A stretch of 64,000 nucleotides of DNA from Massariosphaeria phaeospora (taxonomy: Eukaryota; Ascomycota; Dothideomycetes; Pleosporales), in contig JAADJZ010000028.1 of assembly GCA_011032825.1 (NCBI GenBank), positions 186,001 to 250,000 on the forward strand. The letters run 5' to 3'. The notes under the pieces were generated by a model. That model was given only the letters and a program-made list of their open reading frames with translations, had not been told where the DNA came from and did not search any database. This document shows, piece by piece, positions 33,396 to 43,201 of this stretch. Within the stretch, counting starts at the first letter, position 1, and each line of letters opens with the position of its first letter. The position numbers and the translations under genes are program-made.

Positions 33396-35018
33396 ATGGC
33401 AGAGAAAGCAGCGGGCGAGAAGGTACGCGTTCGCCGCCCCGCATTGCGCCTCATGCCCCAAGCTTTCGCGCATAGCTGACGACTTCCTCAACCGTAGCCT
33501 ACAAGAATAGGCACAGCGTCTGGCGCCCCCGAATCTCCTACCACGGCCCGCGAGCTCGATTTTGACGACGACATTGACGCACCTGCTGCCGCTGCCGCTA
33601 CTGCTACTGCAACCGCCCACGACACCATGGCATCGCCGCCGCCGCCGTCGAAGTCGCCCAAGCCGGCGGTCCGCTTCTCAGACGAGGCCACCGAGATCCC
33701 GCCGACGAAGCCGCCGCGCCCCGTGAACACACAACAGCAGGCCGAGACCACGCTGATCGAGGCCTTTCCGGGCATTGACGCGAAGGTCGTCAAGGCCGTG
33801 TTGGTCGCCAGCGGAGGCAAGGTCGAGCCTGCCTTCAATGCATTGCTAAGTATGCGGATAGCCGCAAGACGCGAGATGCCGCACAGCACCGCTGACAATA
33901 GCAGGCATGTCGGATCCAGACTTCAAGGGCGAGGAGGCTCCACCACCTCAGCCACCGCGGCCCGCGCAACAACAGCAGCAGCAGCAGCAGCAGCCGCAGC
34001 CGCGGCAGCCGCGGAGCCAGGTCGAGCAGGACGAGATCTATGCGCGCCAGCTTGCTGAGCATTACCAGAGCGGCTTCACTCAGCCATACGGACAGCGCTC
34101 GAGGAGCAACCAGCCGGAACCCCACCAGCGACGAGAGACCGGCTTGAAGCCCAATGAGTTGTACGACGACAGGGAACACAGCTTCTTCGACGGTACTACC
34201 CTCTCCCCGCTCGCCATGCCATGCAGCTGACACCACCCACAGACGACCTCCCCGAAATACGCAAGAACATCGAGCAGGGCTTCCGCGAGACGCAAACAAA
34301 AGTCAAAAGCTGGATCACCGACTTCACCAAAACCCTCGCCGGCGAGCCAGACGAGTACGACCAGTACGGCAACCCCGTGGCGCCCCAGGGCTCGTCGTCG
34401 CACCACCAGCCCCCGCAGCAACGGCAGAATTTCGGCCCCTCGCAGTCGGACCAAATGTACGGCATCCGCAAATCCGCCGAGCAGCGCCGGTCAGCCGACC
34501 GCGAGCGGTACGACATGGACAACCGGGTGCTTGGCGACGACTTCGAGGCCCTCGAGCTGCACGATGACGAAGGTTTGTTCATGGCGCACAAACACAGGCA
34601 GCACACCGTTAACCCCGGCCCAGCGCCCGCGAAACCCAACCGGCCGCTCGCGAACCCCAATCTCTTCAAGCCGACCCCCGTCTCACCCCCGCAGTCCGGC
34701 CCCGTTGACGAAGTCGATGCCCTGTACCGGAACCCGTCGCCCAATAACAACGCGCAAGGCAAGGCTGGAGGAGGCAAGAAGTGGCAGCCGCTTACTTCGG
34801 TGGCGCCGCACCCGGAGCCCGACGACCACGATCCGTTTAGTCTGGGCGATAGCGACGAGGAGGATGCGAAAGTCAAGGACATCAAGGCGGAGGATACCGA
34901 GAGGCTGAAGAAAGCGGCAGAGGGGAAAGAGGGTGTCGAGACGGGTGTTTTGACGGAGGCGGACAAGAGTGGGCACAATGATGCTGCAGCTGAGGCGCTG
35001 CTGAAGAATGCTAAGTAG
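33396..35018 (+). CDS. CUE5: CUE-domain ubiquitin-binding autophagy adaptor (CUE5-type)
   Basis: Exons 33396-33422, 33498-33849, 33905-34192 and 34243-35018; introns of 75, 55 and 50 nt; 480 aa. The 9-codon first exon (MAEKAAGEK) joins to PTRIGTASGAPESPTTAREL, a segment conserved in fungal homologues. The CUE domain is at about 88-128 (QQAETTLIEAFPGID, VKAVLVASGGKVEPAFNALL) and would bind ubiquitin. A 9-Gln tract follows, then QLAEHYQ, FFDDDLPEIRKNIEQGF and the conserved ERYDMDNRVLGDDFEAL. Near the C-terminus WQPL (34782-34793) before DPFSLGDSDEED fits an Atg8-interacting W-x-x-L motif, as known for yeast Cue5, which links ubiquitinated aggregates to autophagy. Expected in the cytosol. The first exon is the least certain part. 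Confidence 0.85.
33967..33993 (+). repeat. CAA/CAG microsatellite encoding nine glutamines
   Basis: Two CAA and seven CAG codons in exon 3 of the CUE5-type gene; such tracts usually vary in length between isolates. Confidence 0.9.
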
Positions 35019-35962
35019 AGTTTTCGGGGAACCGTTTATTCGTTCGTTCGAGGAAGGAGGGAGGGTGGTCGTGCAATGCATGGAGATACCTTTTAGTTCT
35101 ACTTCGGATTCAATGACATGGCATGGCATGACATGACATGACTGAATACCGATACCATCGCAAATTCACCGCCTTTGACTCGTCCTTTGTATTGCTCTCA
35201 TTGCCGTTACCGTTACCTAGTTTGTCTGCTTCGTCCGGGACACAGTCAGTCCGTAGAACACATCTTCTGCAAAAAGTACAAAGCATGTAATCCCTCCTGT
35301 TAACCGTAACAGGCATCGGTTTTCTTCTTACAATTAGCTTTTAGGAACATGAGAGTTGCATGTATATCTCATTGTCTTGGTTCAGTCATAAGCAGGTGGT
35401 AGATGTTGGTCAGTCAGTCGCTCGTCCTCACTAACATAGGTACTGTGTGTGCTTTTGGCAACGCGGGTTGGTGATCTTGGGATGGGGTAAGGTGGATCTT
35501 GATGAACGGGGAGGTAACGTTGTTACTGGTAAAGGCATATGTGGTTTCTGGATTGGGGTGTAAGGGCATGGAGTAGAGCGCAAAGGGAGTTTGGTCAATC
35601 CAGTTGCAGGTCAAGACAGAAAGAGTTGTAATTGCCGTTTTAGGCCGACCACACGGGAGTCTGCCTGATCTGATAGACAAGGAAGGAAAAATCCGAAATC
35701 CGTCTCATGGTCCAGTTCCGACTTTCCGAGTTGAGAGGTCGCTGAGCGGTCTTCTCATTTGTTTCATTTCAAGGAATGTCCGGGTGTCGTGGTTGATGGC
35801 TGAGGAGTCAAGTGGGAGGTTTCAGGGGGTTGGTTGATGATTCGTGTTGATGGGTCTGTGGGACTGTGTGCGCCACCTCCTAGCAATCCGGGTGGAGCCA
35901 GCTATTGCGTCGGCCAAGTCTACTCCCCTTGTTAAACCATATCCTGATCTGTCTGTTCATCG
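35019..35962. other. Intergenic between convergent genes
   Basis: 3' flanks of the CUE5-type gene and of array gene A. It contains a short (ATGGC/ATGAC) pentamer run at about 35115-35141. No gene. Confidence 0.3.
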
Positions 35963-36915
35963 TTAGCTAGATACCGCGGTGGATCCCGAAAGTGGCGTAC
36001 AGTTCGACTTCTTCGTGATATACCTTATCCACTGCTTTTTGGTGTACTCCATACGCTTCGTGCAATCCGTCATACACGACCCCGAGAAGCGAATGAATAG
36101 GCAAGGCTTTCCTCCGCGCGCTTCGACAGCTTTGAACAATGGACGCAAAGCCTCAAGCAAGCGCATGACGCCAAGGGCATCTTCTTCGAATGGATCTTTA
36201 CCCGGGATAGGAGTACGCGAGGAAGCGCTCCAACCGAGTCTGAATTCTAGGCGTAGCTTGAAGCCGTCCTTCGCCCACGTCTTCCGTGCATCTAGGAGTG
36301 GTGCAAGACATAGAGGCAATTGCCTTGGATCGACATAACCAACGGGCTCGGGACCCAAGATAGTACCATGGACGAGCAGAGCCAGTTTCTTTCCTTGCGC
36401 CAGGGTAACACCGGCATGGAAGAAGTCCTCTTGGAACAGCCGGAAGATCTCCTGGGGGCACTTGACCGGGATCCAATCTCCAATAGGAAACTGGTCGAAG
36501 AATTGCTGGACAATCTCGGTGCGCACCGCAAGATGTACAGCGTCTGGCTGAATGCATAGCGGCCAAAACTCGAAGGATGACGTGTAGTTCCAGTACAAGT
36601 GTTTGTGGGCCGCTCCGAACGCAAACTCCAACTCTTTCATGACGTCCTCGTCCAGAACCGCCTCGTAGACCATGTCCCGGATCTCGTAAGGGAACTTGGC
36701 ATGCATAGCAGCAGTGAAGTTGAGGAGCCTAAACCTACGTCAGTTTCTAGCCCCAGGGTATACAAGATTAAAAATTCTCGAGCTCATTGCGAGGAGCCTT
36801 GTTTGTTTTCGCAGGGTACACAGCGAAGAACCTACGCTGCTTTCTGCAACGGCTGCAACGGCTGCAGCTGCAGGCCATTGTCGGGCATCTTCGCATCGTC
36901 CGGGGCAGGCGCCAT
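35963..36915 (-). CDS. Tandem-array paralogue A (unknown family), intact
   Basis: Exons 36915-36836 and 36728-35963 around a 107-nt intron (GTAGGT..TTTAG, branch CTGAC); 281 aa. Exon 1 is a Pro/Gln-rich leader (MAPAPDDAKMPDNGLQLQ). Exon 2 opens with LLNFTAAMHAKFPYEIRDMV, the array signature, then AVRTEIVQQFFDQF, FRLFQEDFFHAGVTLAQGKK, DGFKLRLEFRLG, LFKAVEARGGKPCLF and the C-terminal YTKKQWIRYIT. The intron sits in phase 2 directly before the signature, as in B, C and E. No signal peptide, membrane segment or enzyme motif; probably a soluble intracellular protein. The PxExRDxVY motif is distantly like the opening of fungal F-box/2EXR proteins. The start context AAACATGGCG is shared with B. Confidence 0.75.
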
Positions 36916-37551
36916 GTTTGCGTGTCGATCGTGTAAGAGAAGACGTGGCGGGGTGCGCGGAAAAAATACATTAGGTAGCAGGAAGTTGCGCCCGGGCCAC
37001 GCCTTCCTCTCTCACTGGAAGTCTACTTCACCCACGTGGAAATGACGTATTGCCTGTTCCGAAACTTCACTGTAGGGTGAGTTTACTTCACGATGACGTA
37101 ATATTTCCACAGATGAGCCGATTGCTCGGCATGAAAGAAACTCAGAAAGAAACTTTGCATGGATATTACGCACCACATTCCTACAGTGGAGTCTTTCAAG
37201 ATTCGCAGTAGGCTAGATTACTTGGTGCATGTTTGAACTTGCATGTTCCGTTCTCAACTTGGGAGATCCTTCTCTCGTCCTTTGCCCGTGTTCTTATTCG
37301 AAATGTTCTCGCCAGAAGACGGTTGAAGAGGTTTATGCGATTGGTAATCGTGTGCCGAACGGTTGGCGCAGCACCGGTGAAGACGTTCAGCGACGGATAG
37401 AGCTTATAGACAAAGAGCGGAGATTTGAGATGTTGTTGAGTGAGTTGAAAGTCCCTCGAGACCTTCTCTGCAAGCATTGTTCTAGTCTTCGACTCAGTTC
37501 ACTGCGTTTTGATTAGCGAGTGGGCATTGTGGTGAATCCCAAATGAACTTA
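36916..37551. other. Spacer between array genes A and B, with promoter of A
   Basis: Upstream of A lie CCTTCCTCTCTCACTGGAAG with CACCCACGTGG (36999-37043) and two TGACGTA sites at 37044-37050 and 37093-37099, the kind of site bound by bZIP factors. A GAAAGAAACT tandem pair is at about 37135-37156. The part nearest B (37552-37664) is described with B. Otherwise empty. Confidence 0.4.
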
Positions 37552-38481
37552 CGCTCCGCTTCCAGCCTTTCCATTGTCGCGAGCCACTGTTCTTTGGTAT
37601 CTTGCATGCCTGGTTCGTATTCCACACGACGACCAGGAGGCGCGTCCCAAATACTCCGCCCGCCCTAAGGGTCCCGCACCACCAATGCGAATATTAAGGT
37701 AGTTACTCCTCCGTCTGCTTCAACATCTCTCATGATAGTTCTCAGAACGCGAATTGTATCGACGATGCGTTCGGCAAAGTCGTCGCTCTCGTAGTCGTGC
37801 TTGCCAGATTCCAGGACGATGTCCAGCCTGAAGTTGGGGCGCGCCCACGCCTGAACAAGTGGAGCCAAGTACTCGTGCAGCTTTCCAACCTCCCAGTCTG
37901 GTTCACCTGTGTCCAAAGTTTCAAGTGTGCTTTCACGTGTGCCCAAAACTCTAGGGGTGCTTTCACGTATGTCGATTGTAACGTTGAAAACTCGAATCAT
38001 GGCCTGTGAAAGTGTCATGCCTACGTTGAAGTAGTTTTGTTTGAGCAGATCCGGGATATAAGTTGGGGAATAGATCTCGAAATCCTTGTAATGTTCATAG
38101 AAGGTTTCGATGATCTCATCGAGGACTTTAGCGAATATCTTGCACCGCGCGTCGCAGAATCGTGGCAGTTCAGGTCCATGGAAATTCAGGGCCTGATCTA
38201 GATATTTGGCTCTATACCGCGCCGACTTCGCTCGTAGATCGTCGCACATCGCCCAGAATGTATCTTCATCGAAAACGGCGTCGTAGACCAAATCGCGCAC
38301 CTCCCGGGGCATCTTGGCATGAAAGGCGGTGGTGAAAGCAACGAAGCTAGGTTTCTATCAGTACCACCACATGTTACTCTAAGCGTAGAGCGCCCAACAA
38401 TACGTACTCCTCTCCGTCGATGACATAGCCATGTTGCTGGTAACTGTAAGGCACGATCGCATCACCCGGAGCAGTCGCCAT
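37552..38481 (-). CDS. Tandem-array paralogue B, C-terminus cut by a stop
   Basis: Exons 38481-38408 and 38346 down to a TAG at 37665-37667, with a 61-nt phase-2 intron (GTACGT..CCTAG); 251 aa as it stands. Exon 1 MATAPGDAIVPYSYQQHGYV; exon 2 opens FVAFTTAFHAKMPREVRDLV, then DEIIETFYEHYKDFEIYSP, NYFNVGMTLSQAM and FRLDIVLESG. The TAG follows LIFALVVRDP. Translation in the same frame beyond it, down to about 37552, gives GMQDTKEQWLATMERLEAE, matching the conserved tail of C, D and E (for example HMQDTKEQW in C) and then a GTAAGT donor. So B has probably lost about 40 residues by a nonsense change, or the TAG is spliced out by an intron I could not find. B also carries a unique 10-residue repeat, REST....L.T, twice. 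Confidence 0.65.
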
Positions 38482-38991
38482 GTTTGCGGTGTGTGTCGTG
38501 TAGGAGACAAGGTAGTAGTGTCGAAAGAAAAGTTCTTATAGAGGTATCGCTTAGCCGCGCCTTCCACTTTCACCTGGACACCCATGTGGGAGCGACACAC
38601 GCTAGTCCTGTTTAGGATTTGCTGAGAGTCTTCGCTACGAAGTGATCCACTTTATGACGTCGGATGCTGTTATGACGAAATACACTTTTAGCAGTGTGCG
38701 CACTGGGAAATTGAGATTGGTGATTGTCTGGAACTGTAGTAGAATGAATGAAATGGTGCTTAGCTAACTAGCACGTAACTTTTGTGACCTCAGAGTTGCT
38801 TCCTCCATTCTCGGATGTTCAGATTCGGAATCTGTGCTCTAGAGAGAGTAGAGAAGGGGAGGAAACTGGTGATGGGGAGTTCTAAGAAAATGTGGGGTTT
38901 GATTGGCTTGTTGCCCCGATGAATGCTGATATGGATTCGCGTCCGTAGAACACTGGCTCAGAACCGAGATGGAATTTTGGCTAGTCTTGAG
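38482..38991. other. Spacer between array genes B and C, with promoter of B
   Basis: Upstream of B, CGCCTTCCACTTTCACCTGGA with CACCCATGTGGG (38555-38590) resembles the block upstream of A, and ATGACGTC occurs at about 38655. This suggests the promoter was duplicated with the gene. Confidence 0.4.
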
Positions 38992-39774
38992 TCAGCTGAT
39001 TACGTTTGAGAGGCTTCGATGCGCCTTACAGGCAAGGTCCCTCGTAATAGTCTCGGTCCATTGCTCTTTTGTATCTTGCATATGGTCCTTGCATTCGAGA
39101 GGACGGTCGCGACCGTAGTGGCGGAGTCTTAGAGAGGAATTCCCTCCGCGCGCTTCGACAGCGTCGAAGATCGGAACCAGAGCACTGATTATCTCCACAA
39201 CCTCTTGAGCAGCCCAATCTGGCCTAAAAACATGGCATACGTTGAGAGCGAAGTCGATCCTGAGCTTGAAGCCGTTCTTCACTTGACCGAAGAGTGGTGA
39301 GAAGTTAGACCAGAATTGGGCCTCGTTGATACGACGCTCGCTGCAAGGATCCGTGGTACCGAACACCTGCAGAGCTGACATCTTCACCTGCGATAGCGTA
39401 ACACCCGCATCAAAGAAGTCCTTTGCAAGCAGGCCTGGAATGTCGCGGGGATCCGGAACATTGAACTTCTCAAAGGTTTCGTAGAACATCTCCACGAGTT
39501 CAACTCTGACTGCAGAGTGCATGATACCACGCTGTATGAATATTGGTGATTCGTAGATATAGAGATGTCCATTGAAGTCCAACTCATCTACGAGGTTTCT
39601 GTAGACGAGATCGCGGACCTCTCGGGGAAACTTCTCGTGCATGGCCGTAGTCAGACTGAGAATGCTGGGCGAGTGTTAGCATTCGAAGGTGTGCTCACAG
39701 AGGGCGATTCTGGATACTTACAATCCGTCGTCCGGCACATCGTGTAGGGGCCATTGATTTCCGTGTGACGACAT
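38992..39774 (-). CDS. Tandem-array paralogue C, intact
   Basis: Exons 39774-39722 and 39664-38992, with a 57-nt intron (GTAAGT, GCTAACA, CCCAG) in the same phase-2 position as in A, B and E; 241 aa. Exon 1 is short (MSSHGNQWPLHDVPDDG). Exon 2: FILSLTTAMHEKFPREVRDL, HSAVRVELVEMFYETFEKFN, IPGLLAKDFFDAGVTLSQVK, GFKLRIDFALNV, PIFDAVEARGGNSSL and HMQDTKEQWTETITRDL. This is the most compact and complete member and a good reference for the family. Soluble, without cysteine clusters or catalytic motifs. Function unknown. Confidence 0.75.
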
Positions 39775-40366
39775 GGTGAGTTGTGGTGCGGGTGTAGAGG
39801 TTGAAAGGTGTGAGGGAGGAGAGACAAGTTGGCGGAAAAGATTCCAAGATATAGAGGCTAGCCGAAGTCTTTCGTAAAACTTTACCGCCAAATATAAAGA
39901 AATCATTGCCGGGTAAGGTAAAATTCGGTTTGTCCGCAGAGTAGACGGTAAAGGTGGCCAGGTCTGAAGTAAGAAAATATTTATGTTCTATGCAGAGAAG
40001 AAGGTGAAGGTGAGCAATTCTCGAGTGGAATGAGTCACAAAGTAGAGTAAGACGAAAATGAAAAAGTGGAGATAACCACCATGCAGGATGCCACAATTGA
40101 CCAACCCATGATCCGAGGCACCCCACCCACTACATCGATGTATGCAGATTGTTCACCTGCGAGCTCTCATGAGTGGCCTCTCATCGTAGACGTCTACGAA
40201 CCACCTGGATGTGTAGTGAATATGAGGTATCCTCCGTTTGGAAATCCACAACAAGCCAAAGCAAGAGATAAGACCAAGACTCGACTATACTTCCCCTCAA
40301 TATTTATCCACCTTTGATGTTCAATAGCTGCTCCCATCTTAAACCTATGAGCGGTCTGCCCAACGA
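39775..40366. other. Spacer between array genes C and D
   Basis: Upstream sequence of C (AT-rich, with CCGCCAAATATAAAG on the plus strand near 39888) and 3' flank of D. No gene. Confidence 0.3.
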
Positions 40367-41143
40367 TTAAAAAGACTCACGATCTAGCAACCTCTTGATG
40401 GCCTCAACCCACTGCGCCTGCGTATCCGCCATATGCCCTATGACGGCGAGCTCTTGTCTCGCTACGAAGAACCTCAAATACGATTTCCCGCCCCTCGCCA
40501 TGACGCTCCTGAACACCGACTGCAGTGCAGCAAGAACGGCCTTTATCTTCGCCGCTAGACGCGCAATGATTGTAGAGTACTTCATCTCATTCCGTATAGA
40601 CAGCTCGAACCGTACAAACAGCTCGAACCGATTCTTGGCCCACTTCTGTCCCCCACACAGCAGCGGTGCAAAGTGCTCGCGCAACTTACCAATATCCACA
40701 AAATCCATATGGCCGTCATCCAACCGCCCATTCACCCTCAGCCGCGAGATCTTGCCGTGCGCCGGCGTAACGCCCATTTTGAAGAAGTCCTCGTTGAGCA
40801 AGTTGGCGATCTGCGCGGGGAACGAGACCTGGAAGTTTGGATAGACTTCGTAGAAGATCTCGATGAGCTCGGTGGCGACGGCAGAATGCACGAGGCCCCG
40901 ACGGATGTAGCGTGGCCAGTCAGCTTCGGTCCGGGCGGTGTAGTGCCAAGGGTAGTCGTCGATGCCGGGCTGCGTGCACGAGGTTAGGAGGTCGATGGTG
41001 GGCTTGTCGAGGATGGCGGTGTAGACGAGGTCGCGGACTTCGCGGGGGAAGGCGGGGTGGAAGGTTGTGGTGAAGGCGAGGAGGTCACTGTCTGCGACGT
41101 GGCAGAAAGGGTTTTCGATCTTGCGACTGACTGGTGACTCCAT
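40367..41143 (-). CDS. Tandem-array paralogue D, intact and intronless
   Basis: Single exon, 258 aa. MESPVSRKIENPFCHVAD leads without a break into SDLLAFTTTFHPAFPREVRD, exactly where A, B, C and E have an intron. The rest follows the family: HSAVATELIEIFYEVYPNF, IANLLNEDFFKMGVTPAHGK, NRFELFVRFELS, SVFRSVMARGGKSYLRF and HMADTQAQWVEAIKRLL. It has a charged insert before the MARGG block (IIARLAAKIKAVLAALQ). Loss of the intron points to gene conversion with a cDNA or a precise deletion. Probably soluble; function unknown. Confidence 0.78.
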   Translation of the reverse strand: MESPVSRKIENPFCHVADSDLLAFTTTFHPAFPREVRDLVYTAILDKPTIDLLTSCTQPGIDDYPWHYTARTEADWPRYIRRGLVHSAVATELIEIFYEVYPNFQVSFPAQIANLLNEDFFKMGVTPAHGKISRLRVNGRLDDGHMDFVDIGKLREHFAPLLCGGQKWAKNRFELFVRFELSIRNEMKYSTIIARLAAKIKAVLAALQSVFRSVMARGGKSYLRFFVARQELAVIGHMADTQAQWVEAIKRLLDRESF

Positions 41144-41538
41144 GTTGACGCGTTGTGGAGTAGAGAAGATGTTGAAAGTAGAGAAAAGGGAGGTGAGGTG
41201 TTAAGACAAGAAAGCGTTATGAGGTAGAGAAGGCATTGTAAAACAAAAAGGGAGGAGAGGTATTAAAGAAGCCTTTCGTAGACCCAGGCAAACAAATGCA
41301 GCTCTGCCATGAGTTGCTCGCGCAAACTTTCTCTGCAGACTGAGCTCCCATCAAACTCCTGCCTCCAATTGTTTGGCTGTTCCCGCCTGTGAGCGGTTAG
41401 CAAATACTGCGAGTTTATACGGTACCTATTCAGAGATCAATCACCAGATCCTTCCTATTGACATCAGAGCCATACCTACATAAGGTAAACCTGAGGGCGT
41501 CGCGTAGTGGAAACCCACGCATATTATAATAACCTTTT
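41144..41538. other. Spacer between array genes D and E
   Basis: Purine-rich upstream region of D (GAGAAGAT, GGTAGAGAAGG) and 3' flank of E; no gene. Confidence 0.3.
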
Positions 41539-42345
41539 CTACACCCCTTCACGGTTCCAGAAGCTATTCAGCCTAAAATGACCAGTGATGGTGCTTATCC
41601 ACTGCTCTCTCGTATCCCGCATATCGCCCTCGCACTGCATACTATCCACTGTCAAAGACACATTGGCCTTGCCTCCCAGCGGGCCGACTTCTTTGAAGAC
41701 TGTATCCAGGGCGCGCAGGAGATCCAAAAGCTCATCAGAATAAGTGCACGGATGTAACTCCAAGCGGATCTCCAGGCGAAAGTTGCTGCGCGCATAGTTC
41801 TGGAACAACGGAACAAACGCCTCGCGCAGCTCGGCAATGTCGTGAGATGTGCTCTCTCCGGATCCCAGCTGCATGCCCACTCCCAGGGCCCGGATCTTGC
41901 TTTGTGCCGGTGTCACGCCCAGGTTGAACATGTCTGTCTGGAGGAGGCGGGGAATGTCCGCCGGCGACGAGACCCAAAGGTCGGAGAATACTCTGTAGAA
42001 GGTGTCGATCATCTCACAAGCGACGGTGTGGTGCACGAGCTCGGCCTTGATATATCGCGGTGTATCTTCGAGGGTTAATGGGGACCACTCTTTTGCGTAT
42101 GGCCAGTCAATAAATCATTGCAGGGTATTGTCATCGAGGATGGCTTCGTAGACATGATCGCGGACCTCGCGGGGCATCGTGTTGCAGAATGCTGGCGTGA
42201 AGTCCATTAGGCTAGATAGTAGTCAGTGATAAGTACAAGGGCCGGGTGTGAATGTGACCGCATACTCTTCGTCAGCGGCATAGCCCGTCTGAGGTAGCCT
42301 GGAGCTGACTGAGGAATTCGAGACTTCGTTGTCTGGGGTCGCCAT
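41539..42345 (-). pseudogene. Tandem-array paralogue E, interrupted by an internal stop
   Basis: Exons 42345-42266 and 42211-41539 with a 54-nt phase-2 intron (GTATGC..TCTAG, branch CTGAC). Exon 1 is MATPDNEVSNSSVSSRLPQT. Exon 2 starts LMDFTPAFCNTMPREVRDHV and then YEAILDDNTLQ, where a TGA at 42115-42117 interrupts the frame. The same frame continues without further damage: FIDWPYAKEWSPL, HHTVACEMIDTFYRVFSDL, IPRLLQTDMFNLGVTPAQSK, FRLEIRLELH, TVFKEVGPLGGKANV and DMRDTREQWISTITGHF. Without the stop it would be 250 codons long, and its second exon has the same length (673 nt) as that of C. A single recent nonsense change is the simplest reading; initiation at the Met before HHTVACE would give only a 165-aa fragment. 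Confidence 0.7.
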
Positions 42346-43201
42346 GCTTGCGAGTTGCGGGGGTGTTGAGGAGAGAGGGCGGTGTCGCTACACGTCGCGT
42401 ATGAGAGGTCTTCCCGCCTCTTCGTGGTTTCCTCGCTTTCTTGCTCGCGGTGTCGCAGTGATGGTCAGTCGCTACCGGTAGGCGCATAGATTCGCGTCGG
42501 CTGCACCTTCCTCCATCACGGCCACCTGCACTCTTCCACCATCTGCGACTTTTCCAACACAATCCTCTTTGCAGCGAACAACCTACTCCTAGACAGAGAG
42601 AGACGAGCCCTTTCCATAACTTCATCCGCCAAGCGCCCCGGCACCGGACCCCAATTTCCATCCGTCCCGACATTCTTCGAAGAAGCCGACCCAGCGCCAG
42701 GCCGCCCATACATACCGTGCACAGTGAACTCCGGTTAAGCTCTGCGCTACAACTGGCAACGTGCCGCACCGCCCCCGCTCCCGCGTCGTTCGCGCAAACA
42801 CTAACAGATCGAGAATGCGCTTCCTGGGGCACTGACTGCCGCTGTTCGCCGGCCGGGCTGTGTGGACCTAGGACTGGAGAGTGCAGGTGAGAACTAGGTG
42901 CGTAGCGGATACAGCGTAGATGTTTGCGCTTTTCGCTTTGGCGCGCGCGTTCGTGCATATATCCGCGGTCGTTGGGCCTCGCGAGCATCAAAGAGGACTA
43001 AGCATGCGTGGTTGAATCCTGAGGACCACAGCACCACCACCTGCATTTGTCATATGAGCAAGTTCTCATGTCCGGATGTTCTTTTCAAGACGAGTTGAGT
43101 TGAGTGGATTCGAGTCGACGAGTCCGAAACGTATAAAGAGGCCCATCCATCGCCCACCAGCATCCCATCCATCTCTCCCACTACACACAAATCCCACCAC
43201 A
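42346..43201. other. Intergenic between array gene E and the HD-domain gene
   Basis: Divergent promoter region. A 239-codon minus-strand frame (42272-42991) overlaps the start of E, is Arg/Ser-rich and has no resemblance to a family, so it is not annotated. TATAAA lies at 43132-43137. Confidence 0.35.
43132..43137 (+). promoter_or_regulatory. TATA box of the HD-domain gene
   Basis: TATAAA, 65 bases upstream of the ATG at 43202, followed by a C/A-rich leader (ACACACAAATCCCACCACA) typical of fungal transcripts. Confidence 0.5.

Noticed and set aside
42272..42991. 239-codon minus-strand frame upstream of array gene E
   Set aside because: It overlaps the first exon of E in another frame, is Arg/Ser/Cys-rich without motifs, and the spliced E model with a conserved intron explains the region better.
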